Assembly (NCBI GenBank): GCA_964496575.1
Contig: CAZCAC010000136.1
Coordinates: 1 to 22,843, forward strand
From: CAZCAC01 sp964496575
GTDB taxonomy: Bacteria > Planctomycetota > UBA1135 > GCA-002686595
Reading direction: 5' to 3'
DNA length: 22,843 nucleotides
A program made the translations under genes and the position numbers. Below the pieces are notes generated by a model. That model did not search any database and was not told the DNA's origin. It saw only the letters and a list, made by a program, of their open reading frames with translations. This document shows positions 7,603-14,070 of the stretch, piece by piece. Within the stretch, counting starts at the first letter, position 1, and every line of letters begins with the position of its first letter.

Positions 7603-9930
7603 CTACTCCCTCACCTGGATCCGCATAGCCGGTTCCCAGACGACTTCCCCATCTGGCTTGCCCGTGGGAAGCCCATTGCAGCGAAGCGCGCAGGCTGTTG
7701 AGACGGTTTCCCCAGCCGACGCACCGCCGGCCGTCAACCGCAGGTACAGCAACCGTGACTCCCCGAGGCGCCGGACGAGCTCGTCCTCCAGTGCGCCCCA
7801 AGAACCCTGCTGCCCACCTGTTGGGGAGCCGTCCCAGGCATTCCTGAGTTCGGCTAGCGAACGCCCTCCGAGCAGTCGAAGCGGAGGGTCTCTTGAGCCC
7901 GTGATCCAGATGGGGACCAACTCGTCCGGCGATGCCCCTGCCTCGATCAGGCTCCATCCCCCGGGAGCCGCGTCCATTGCACTGGCCCAGAGCCGGACCT
8001 CGCTCGGCGAAACGGGAAGGTCCACGGCCATCAGCACGGACCCGGGCTCATCCTCCCGTACCGGTCCCCAGTAGGGCTTCGTGGCGAAGCGATCGTTGTC
8101 GTCCGGATCTTGCCCGGGCTCGCAGAGAACCTTCATCCCCTGCTGATCTCTCACCCACCGCTGGACGTCATACTCCGCCACGCTGTACAGCAGGACCGTG
8201 TGCCAGGGTAAGTCGGCCGGGTCCATCTCCACCGAGAGCATGCACAGCCCCTGTGTCAGATTGATATCACGTTCGACGGGCCGGTAGCCATCCGCCTCGA
8301 TGGTGATCTCGTGCTCGCCGAGGGGCAGCCGGAATGCACAGATGCTTGGCACCTGATCAAAGACCACCTCGTCCACGGTCAGTCGGATCGTCTCCAGCTT
8401 TGCGGATTCGAGAATCACCGACACCTGAACCCACGCGAGAGGGCCATCCTGGGCTGCATCTCCTGGGAATAGCGCCGCCGGCAGGAGATCCTCCGTGGGG
8501 AACAGAAGACCCTGCTGAACCGTGTGTGGGGGCTCCAGGAGAAGGTAGATCCAATGGCGACCCGTCCCCCTCGGAACCGTCAGCTCCCCCTGGTAGAGAT
8601 GGAGCGGGTCGGGAGCGCTCACTTCGTTCTGCAACTCGTAGTCGTATGTGCCCGGTGCCAGCCGCATGGTGAGGGGCGTGGTCCCGACCAGCTCTCCGTC
8701 GAGCCATAGCGTCTTGCCGTCGAGATGCGTACCGATCCGTACGTCTCTCGGCCAGGTCCACCAGGTGTGCCAACCGACTCCTCCGACGACGAGAAGCACC
8801 GCCGCACTCGCGATCGTCCTCCACGGGCGCCTCCCCATCCGCCGAAGCTGCCGCCGGGTCATGAACAGCGCCCCCATCCCCGGAGCTCGACCCTCGCGAA
8901 CGTCCACAAGGTCGCGCTCGAGCGCCGCGCAGCTCGGATACCGATCCGCAGGATGCCCCTCGACGCATCTCCGGATGACGTCCCGCAGTCCCGGCCTCGT
9001 GCGGCTCATCGAGCCCCGCGGGAACTCCACTCGTCCGAGGGAGCGATCGCCCAGGATCTGCAGGAGGTTGAGGTCGGCGGGCCGCTGATAGCCGCTGGCG
9101 AGCTCGAAGAGCAGCAACCCCAGGGCGAAGAGGTCGGCCGGCGGCCCCGGATCCGGATCTCCCCTCGCCTGTTCCGGTGCCATGTAGAGAGGGGTGCCCA
9201 CCGATTCCCCCGTGGAGCTGAGAGCGAAAGCAGTCCCCTCGGAGCGCGCCAGCCCGAAGTCCAGGATTCGGACTCGCCCCTCATCGTCGACGATCAGGTT
9301 GGCCGGTTTCAGGTCGCGGTGAATGACTCCGCGCTCGTGCGCATGAGCGAGTGCCCGACAGATCTGCAGGGTGAGGTCGATGGCGATCCGCTCCCGCTCC
9401 TCTTGCGGAATACGCCCGTCGATCGCCTCGTCGAGCGAGCACCCTTGCACATACTCCGCAGCGATCCACGCGTAGCCCCGCTCGATCCCGCTATCGCGAA
9501 TGCTCACGATCCCCGGATGGTCGAGCTGCCCAGCGACCTCCGCCTCGCGCAGGATGAGATCGCGGCGGTCGGGGGAGGCGGCGAGGAGCGGATTGAGGAT
9601 CTTCAGGGCCACCTCGGCTTCCGGGTATCCCGGCCGCAGGTCCGTGGCGCGAAAGACGAGCCCCGACGCCCCGTGTCCCAGCTCCTCCTCCAGACGGAAC
9701 CCTGCAAAACGAGGCTTGCCGTCCTCCGCGGCCACTTCTCCGGTGAGCAGGTTGACGAGCGAGGGCAGTGGTGCCTGATCCTGCACGTCGAGCGCGATCT
9801 CCAGGGTCGCGAGGACATCGCCTGCCTGTACCCCGAATTGCTCTGCAAACTCGGCAGGAGTCAGCCCGGGCTCCTTCTCCTGGGCCGAGACCCAGAGATC
9901 CCAGATTCGATCATCCTCGATCGTGGACAT
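7603..9930 (-). CDS. Transmembrane Ser/Thr protein kinase with PEGA-like extracytoplasmic domains
   Basis: A 775-residue Hanks-type kinase. The kinase domain spans about 78-345: glycine loop GHGASG (85-90), ATP lysine K110, helix-C glutamate E129, catalytic HRDLKPAN (204-211), DFG (224-226) and APE (251-253), so all key residues are present. One membrane segment (about 373-390, IASAAVLLVVGGVG) follows. Two PEGA-like beta domains come next (about 404-436 with LWLDGELVGTTPL and LAPGTYDYEL; about 525-570 ending in GEHEITIEADGYRP). The final 190 residues are an unassigned domain with W-rich strands. An N-terminal 75-residue segment before the kinase resembles the short alpha-helical leader seen in sigma-linked kinases. 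The ATG at 9930 lies 20 bp inside the preceding ECF sigma gene, so the pair is co-translated, and the kinase probably relays an envelope signal to that sigma factor. Confidence 0.9.
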   Translation of the reverse strand: MSTIEDDRIWDLWVSAQEKEPGLTPAEFAEQFGVQAGDVLATLEIALDVQDQAPLPSLVNLLTGEVAAEDGKPRFAGFRLEEELGHGASGLVFRATDLRPGYPEAEVALKILNPLLAASPDRRDLILREAEVAGQLDHPGIVSIRDSGIERGYAWIAAEYVQGCSLDEAIDGRIPQEERERIAIDLTLQICRALAHAHERGVIHRDLKPANLIVDDEGRVRILDFGLARSEGTAFALSSTGESVGTPLYMAPEQARGDPDPGPPADLFALGLLLFELASGYQRPADLNLLQILGDRSLGRVEFPRGSMSRTRPGLRDVIRRCVEGHPADRYPSCAALERDLVDVREGRAPGMGALFMTRRQLRRMGRRPWRTIASAAVLLVVGGVGWHTWWTWPRDVRIGTHLDGKTLWLDGELVGTTPLTMRLAPGTYDYELQNEVSAPDPLHLYQGELTVPRGTGRHWIYLLLEPPHTVQQGLLFPTEDLLPAALFPGDAAQDGPLAWVQVSVILESAKLETIRLTVDEVVFDQVPSICAFRLPLGEHEITIEADGYRPVERDINLTQGLCMLSVEMDPADLPWHTVLLYSVAEYDVQRWVRDQQGMKVLCEPGQDPDDNDRFATKPYWGPVREDEPGSVLMAVDLPVSPSEVRLWASAMDAAPGGWSLIEAGASPDELVPIWITGSRDPPLRLLGGRSLAELRNAWDGSPTGGQQGSWGALEDELVRRLGESRLLYLRLTAGGASAGETVSTACALRCNGLPTGKPDGEVVWEPAMRIQVRE

Positions 9931-10462
9931 GTAGCGGTGTCTGTACCTTCAGCTTGTGGAGGGAGCGATTGAAGACCACGCGCGTGTGGCCTTCTTCCAT
10001 TCCCAGTCGCATTCCCACATCTTTGAAGGACAGTCCCTCGGCGAGCCTCAGCGTTACCACTTTCTGGTCTCTTTTCGAAAGCCTCGACGTCAGCCGCCGC
10101 CAGCGCTCCCGAGCTTCCTCTCGCCTCATGCCCGTAGATGGCGTGCTCCCTGATCCCGGTATCCCGCTCAGGCTCTCCTTCTCGCCGACGAACGGCCCCG
10201 TGCGCCGGCCCGCCTTGGCGGCGATGTTCCGCATGACGACCCGGATCCAGGCCCGGAAGGAGCGCTCGTCGGAGAACTTACACCGCTTGGCGTTCTTCAA
10301 TGCGGTGAGCTGTGTCTCCTGCGCGAGATCCTGGCTGTCCATCACCGACCGGGCGCGCCGCCCGAGTACCCGACGAGCCTGGCGCCGAATCCAGGATTGC
10401 TGCTCCGGGAGCTGCGGCGAGTAGTGGTCCTTCCTCCGTCCGTTGTTGGTTGCGCGGCCCAT
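9911..10462 (-). CDS. ECF-type RNA polymerase sigma factor paired with the Ser/Thr kinase
   Basis: The start is set at the ATG at 10462, because AAGGGG lies 6 nt upstream; an in-frame TTG at 10510 is possible but has no such site. The product of 183 residues has sigma region 2 (DSQDLAQETQLTALKNAKR and FRAWIRVVMRNIAAKAGRR, about 42-85) and region 4 (LSKRDQKVVTLRLAEGLSFKD... HTRVVFNRSLHKLK, about 125-170) with a helix-turn-helix. No anti-sigma gene is adjacent. Instead the 3' end overlaps the Ser/Thr kinase gene by 20 bp, the arrangement of kinase-linked ECF groups known from planctomycetes, where phosphorylation is proposed to control the sigma factor. The 119-residue region between 2 and 4 includes a G/S/P-rich linker with several serines and threonines that could be phosphorylated; that is inference. 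Confidence 0.85.
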   Translation of the reverse strand: MGRATNNGRRKDHYSPQLPEQQSWIRRQARRVLGRRARSVMDSQDLAQETQLTALKNAKRCKFSDERSFRAWIRVVMRNIAAKAGRRTGPFVGEKESLSGIPGSGSTPSTGMRREEARERWRRLTSRLSKRDQKVVTLRLAEGLSFKDVGMRLGMEEGHTRVVFNRSLHKLKVQTPLHVHDRG

Positions 10463-10481
10463 CGGATTCCCCTTCGGCTTC

Positions 10482-10510
10482 GTGATACCCCTTAGGTCCC
10501 GATTGGACAA
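10482..10510 (-). promoter_or_regulatory. Possible promoter for the ECF sigma-kinase pair
   Basis: On the minus strand TTGTCC (10510-10505) and TATCAC (10487-10482) are 17 nt apart. Each matches the housekeeping -35 and -10 consensus at 4 of 6 positions. The position would give a leader of roughly 12 nt including the AAGGGG ribosome binding site (10474-10469). The consensus fit is modest, and the same 74-bp gap must also serve the divergent ASCH gene. Confidence 0.3.
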
Positions 10511-10536
10511 CGATAATCAGGGAAGGATCAAGCCAT

Positions 10537-10950
10537 GTGGGTGCCGTGGGTACCGTACACCTCGCCATCCTCGTCGAGCCGTATCTCGGTCTCGTGCTGC
10601 GAGGAGAGAAGACCGTCGAGAGCCGCTTCGCCAGGGTGCGGTGCGCGCCGTTCGGCTGCGTGTCGTGGGGGGACCTGGTGCTCCTGAAGCGCTCGGGGGG
10701 GCCGGTGGTCGGAGCGTTCGTGGTGGGTTCCGTCTGGCCCTTCGAGCTGGACCCGACCTCTCTGGGCGAGATTCGAGGACGGTTTGCAGCAGCCATCTGC
10801 CCCCAGGAAGACGACTTCTGGCAGCGCAGAGAGGCGGCGAGGTACGCGACGTTGATGGAGATCGTCAGGCCGGTGTCGATCCCGCCGGTGGAATGGCCGA
10901 AGCGGGATCGGCGAGGGTGGGTCGTCGTGTGCCCCGGGCGTCAGCGGTAG
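10537..10950 (+). CDS. ASCH-domain protein (intact right copy)
   Basis: A 137-residue protein made up almost wholly of one ASCH domain, a PUA-like fold that binds RNA or modified nucleosides. The signature is HLAILVEPYLGLVLRGEKTVESRF, with the conserved GxKTxExR, a central DLVLLKRSGGPVVGAFVVGSV strand pair, and a closing KRDRRGWVVV strand. Length and layout match small stand-alone ASCH proteins. The GTG at 10537 is used as start; GGAAGG lies 10 nt upstream (10521-10526). A GTG three codons later would be equally acceptable. It diverges from the ECF sigma gene (74 bp between starts) and converges on the VOC gene (13 bp between stops). An about 380-bp segment is duplicated at 5413-5797, where it is frameshifted. 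No toxin-antitoxin partner is visible. The substrate is unknown. Confidence 0.85.
   Translation: MGAVGTVHLAILVEPYLGLVLRGEKTVESRFARVRCAPFGCVSWGDLVLLKRSGGPVVGAFVVGSVWPFELDPTSLGEIRGRFAAAICPQEDDFWQRREAARYATLMEIVRPVSIPPVEWPKRDRRGWVVVCPGRQR
10558..10625 (+). repeat. 68-bp exact direct repeat, right copy
   Basis: Identical to 5413-5480 in the same orientation, 5145 bp away. Both lie inside ASCH coding sequence. Homologous recombination between the copies would delete the sigma-kinase-YWTD segment. Confidence 0.9.
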
Positions 10951-10963
10951 CGAACCCGTAGCC

Positions 10964-11458
10964 TCAAGTCTGCTGGTGGTGAGCCGGGGTCCGTGCCCAC
11001 AGCTTCTCGCTCGGACCCGTCGGCACCGTGTCGCTCGCCCATCCGCAGGTCCACTCGATCGCGTTCCCGTCGGGGTCGTGCACCTCGAGCAGCCAGCCTT
11101 CCTTGCCGGAGAACTGGGTCATCGGGTTGGCGACCTTCGCCCCGATCGATCGGGCGACGGCGTCGCGCTCGAGCAGCTCCTCCTTGGAGTCGCAGGCGAA
11201 GCCGAGGTGCTCGTGGCTGCGGAACTGCCGGGGGAAGAGCTTGTGCGCCACGGCGAGGACCCAGCGCACGCGCCGCGACATCAGCAGCACCAGCCGGAAG
11301 TCCGCATGCCCCTCCGGTACCAGCGTGGCGATCTCCGTCCGCCAGAAGTCGCGGTGCCGGCTCCGGCTGACCAGCGTCGCGGGCAGGACCTTCTGGTAGA
11401 AGGCGATGGAGCGGTCGAGATTGGCGACGCGGAAGGAGGCGTGGTCACAGCGGGGCAT
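10964..11458 (-). CDS. VOC (glyoxalase/bleomycin-resistance fold) family protein
   Basis: A 164-residue single-domain VOC protein from an ATG at 11458. Visible signs are the opening DHASFRVANLDRSIAFYQKVL, the strand SHEHLGFACDS in the middle, and the closing EVHDPDGNAIEW. Likely metal ligands in this fold are H6, H84 and E135. VOC proteins use a divalent metal for isomerisation, epoxide opening or ring cleavage, or simply bind small molecules; the substrate here cannot be told. A basic, hydrophobic insert (RRVRWVLAVAHKLFPRQF, 62-79) between the two beta-alpha-beta halves is unusual in length. The gene starts 108 bp from the divergent sigma-fusion gene and ends 13 bp from the stop of the ASCH gene. 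A longer upstream frame exists but reads antisense through the sigma gene and is rejected. Confidence 0.85.
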   Translation of the reverse strand: MPRCDHASFRVANLDRSIAFYQKVLPATLVSRSRHRDFWRTEIATLVPEGHADFRLVLLMSRRVRWVLAVAHKLFPRQFRSHEHLGFACDSKEELLERDAVARSIGAKVANPMTQFSGKEGWLLEVHDPDGNAIEWTCGWASDTVPTGPSEKLWARTPAHHQQT

Positions 11459-11541
11459 GGGGCGCGGAGCATAGCCGACGGGCGCCGGGTGGTGGGTACT
11501 CGCTTCGCCCGAAGAATACGCGGAATCTCGCAACGCAGGAA

Positions 11542-11556
11542 AGGTGCCCGGCACCT
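11542..11556. promoter_or_regulatory. Perfect hairpin in the leader of the sigma-fusion gene
   Basis: AGGTGCC-C-GGCACCT (11542-11556) ends 10 nt before the ATG at 11567 and overlaps a purine-rich AGGAAAGG (11537-11544), which is otherwise 22 nt from the start. The hairpin could control access to this site, bind a regulator, or be a REP-type repeat, since AGGTGCC-n-GGCACCT palindromes recur in many bacterial genomes. Confidence 0.4.
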
Positions 11557-11566
11557 CATCATCACC

Positions 11567-13903
11567 ATGTCCGCTCACTCGATCGACCCCACCGCCCTGC
11601 TCGAGGACCTCGGCTGGGTGCGCGCACTGGCCCGTGGGCTGGTGCGCGACGAGGCCCTGGCCGAGGATCTGGTCCAGGAGACCTGGCTCGAAGCGGCCGA
11701 GCGGAAGTGGCCGGGCGGCCGACCGCCGCGGGCCTGGCTGGCCACCGTGCTGCGCAACCTCTTCCGGCAGGAGCAGCGGAGCGGTGCGCGGCGACGTCGG
11801 CGCGAAGGGCTGGTGGCGGCCGAGGAGGCCTTGCCCTCGACCGCGGAGCTGGTCGAGCGGATGGAGCTGCAGCGACAGCTCGCCGAGGAGGTCCTGCGCC
11901 TCGAGGAGCCGCTCCGCTCGACGCTGATGCTGCGCTACGCCAAGGGACTGGAACCGAAGGAGATCGCCCGTCGTCAGGGGGTCCCCGCGTCGACCGTGCG
12001 GGGCCGCGCGCGACGCGGGCTGGAGATCCTGCGCGAGCGACTCGACGCGAAGAGCGGCGGGGATCGACGGAGGTGGCTGGTGGGGATCGTCCCCATCGCG
12101 CTCGAAGGAGAGGGAAGGCTCTCCACGGCGCTCGTCTCGATCGGAACGGGAGGTGTGGTGATGAAGGCAGTTGGACTGGCTGCGGCGGCGGTCGCCGCGG
12201 TGCTGCTCGTGGTGGTGATGATGAATCGAGGCGGGCAGGAGCGTCCGGCGGTGGACACCTCCTTCGACGGGGCGAGCTCGACCGGGTCCGGCGCTACCGA
12301 GGTCGGGCATTCGGAAGTACTGCCGGGAGGCGCCTGCCTCGACGCGGCGGCGAGAGTCGGGGCGCCCGATTCCCCCTCGGTCGAACACTACGTGCGCGGG
12401 CGAGTGATCGACGAGGCCGGAGCTCCAGCCGTCGGCGAGCGGGTCTTTGTCTGCGCGGATGAGGATCCCTTCGGCTCCAACTCCGACCTTCCGAGGTTCT
12501 CCGAAGCCAGCGGCCTGGTGGGCCGGATACTACACACAGACGCAGAGGGGCGATTCGAGGCTACCTTTCCATCGCGACGTGCGCTCCGGCTGTGGGTCTC
12601 ACCCTCGATAGGCTACCGGGCGTCGTACGACTCGACCGATTCCACCCGCGTGGTCGATGCGACCACCCCCGCAGACAACGTGCTCTTCGTGTTGCGGAGC
12701 AACCCCACCGCCCGCCTCGACGTGCGCGTGTACGACGCGGTCGCGGGAGACTACCTGGATGACTTCGCGGCCTGGATCACGAGCGAGGAGCTCTGCTGCT
12801 CGACAAAGAGCCCGTCCGGAGGGACGCAGATCCTGGAGTTTGCCATGCTGAGGGGCTCGCCCGAGCACGGCCGGGTGACGCTGCTCCGGCCCGAGTACGA
12901 CTCACCACCGGAGCGCGATTTCGTCCTGACCTCCGGCGAGACCACGGAGGTGGTGCTGGTCGTGCAACCGAAGCACCAGCTCTGGGGTCGAGTCACCGAT
13001 CTGGGTGGCTCGCCGATCGAGGGCGCGCTGGTATACTTCGGCGTGTTGGCCGATGGCCGGGGCGACGAGCCATTCAAGCCGTTCCGACCGAAGCGGATCT
13101 CCGCCGGGGTGGAGACGGACGGCGATGGGAGGTTCGAGCTCAGCGGCGACGGGGCGATGGTGACCGTCTGGCACCCCCACCATCAGTCGACGACGGTTCC
13201 CTCGGCAGACGCGTTCGTGATCGAGCTTCCCGAGCGCGGCCGGCTGCACGGCATCTGGAGCGGGGACGACGGGGCGGAGGTCCGTCTGGACAAGGACCGG
13301 CGTACGCCGATCACCGCCGGCGGGCGTTTCACCTATGAACACGTCGACGCCGGCGATCACCGGCTGGTCCTGCCCGATGGCACCTCGGTGTGCGTGTGGC
13401 TCGATGCCGGGGAGGAGCTGGAACTGGATCTCACCGACCGACTCGAGAGCGTCTCCATGACGGCGGTCGCCTTTGGTGAGCCCTACGTCGAAGCGTGGAG
13501 AGGCGTGCTGGTCGGAACGAGCGCGATCTCCTCGGTGCTCGAGGCGGATTGCTCGGGCGGACCGTTCGAGCTGAACGACGTCCTGCCGGGCAGCTACCGC
13601 GCGTTCACCATGGACTGCCGGCAGGGCACGACCAAGATCACTGCCGGATCCGCGGTGATCGACTTCGGGAGTTGTCGGCTCACCGTGACCACGACTCCGG
13701 GCCGGCGCCTGTCGCTGATCCCCGCAGGGGTCAGTCCGATCGAGCAGATCATCGCGAGGCGCATGTGGACCCGCGTCGATGACGCAGGGAAGCTCCAGCT
13801 CGCGCCTTTGCCGGCGGGGCGCTACCTGCTGCGCGACCTGAATTCGGGGGAGGAGACCCCGGTGGTCGTGGAGGGGCCGGGTACCGAGGTGGTGCTGGAA
13901 TGA
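11567..13903 (+). CDS. ECF sigma factor fused to a membrane anchor and carboxypeptidase-regulatory-like domains
   Basis: One open frame of 778 residues. Residues 1-160 are an ECF sigma factor: region 2 with EALAEDLVQETWLEAAER and RAWLATVLRNLFRQEQR (about 29-71), region 4 with EPLRSTLMLRYAKGLEPKE and VRGRARRGLEILRERL (about 114-159). A 35-residue basic linker leads to one membrane segment (201-219, AVGLAAAAVAAVLLVVVMM). The remaining 550 residues should be extracytoplasmic and contain carboxypeptidase-regulatory-like beta domains (VRGRVIDEAGAPAVGERV at 276-293 with TDAEGRFEA; LWGRVTDLGGSPIEGALVYF near 472 with TDGDGRFEL) plus further beta-rich sequence. This resembles sigma factors tethered to the membrane in planctomycete-type genomes, where the outer domain may sense the envelope. 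ATG 12161 (codon 199) has GGGAGG 7 nt upstream, so an anchored outer domain could also be made alone. No anti-sigma gene is nearby. Confidence 0.85.
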   Translation: MSAHSIDPTALLEDLGWVRALARGLVRDEALAEDLVQETWLEAAERKWPGGRPPRAWLATVLRNLFRQEQRSGARRRRREGLVAAEEALPSTAELVERMELQRQLAEEVLRLEEPLRSTLMLRYAKGLEPKEIARRQGVPASTVRGRARRGLEILRERLDAKSGGDRRRWLVGIVPIALEGEGRLSTALVSIGTGGVVMKAVGLAAAAVAAVLLVVVMMNRGGQERPAVDTSFDGASSTGSGATEVGHSEVLPGGACLDAAARVGAPDSPSVEHYVRGRVIDEAGAPAVGERVFVCADEDPFGSNSDLPRFSEASGLVGRILHTDAEGRFEATFPSRRALRLWVSPSIGYRASYDSTDSTRVVDATTPADNVLFVLRSNPTARLDVRVYDAVAGDYLDDFAAWITSEELCCSTKSPSGGTQILEFAMLRGSPEHGRVTLLRPEYDSPPERDFVLTSGETTEVVLVVQPKHQLWGRVTDLGGSPIEGALVYFGVLADGRGDEPFKPFRPKRISAGVETDGDGRFELSGDGAMVTVWHPHHQSTTVPSADAFVIELPERGRLHGIWSGDDGAEVRLDKDRRTPITAGGRFTYEHVDAGDHRLVLPDGTSVCVWLDAGEELELDLTDRLESVSMTAVAFGEPYVEAWRGVLVGTSAISSVLEADCSGGPFELNDVLPGSYRAFTMDCRQGTTKITAGSAVIDFGSCRLTVTTTPGRRLSLIPAGVSPIEQIIARRMWTRVDDAGKLQLAPLPAGRYLLRDLNSGEETPVVVEGPGTEVVLE

Positions 13904-13912
13904 CCCGCGGCC

Positions 13913-13926
13913 GGTCATCCATGACC
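13913..13926. promoter_or_regulatory. 6-bp inverted repeat after the sigma-fusion gene
   Basis: GGTCAT-CC-ATGACC (13913-13926) starts 10 nt after the TGA at 13901-13903, in the 167-bp gap before the SUMF1-like gene. It could be a small terminator stem or an operator for the next gene; no T run follows. The rest of the gap shows nothing clear. Confidence 0.25.
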
Positions 13927-14070
13927 ACCGCATCTCTTTGTCGGTGCCCGATTCTCGGAAGGGGGGTATCACGGAGATGGAGTCGAGGTCGGATTGTGGC
14001 GTTTCTACCCAGCGAGGCAGAGTCGCCGCAGTCCTGACTCTTCGTCCCTCGCCACGCGACCCCAAGCCCG

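Noticed and set aside
10537..11458. ASCH and VOC genes as a toxin-antitoxin or defence pair
   Set aside because: They are convergent, not co-transcribed, and neither carries a toxin or defence motif.
10976..11566. Extending the sigma-fusion gene upstream to 10976
   Set aside because: This part is antisense to the VOC gene and lacks start signals; the sigma domain begins naturally at ATG 11567.
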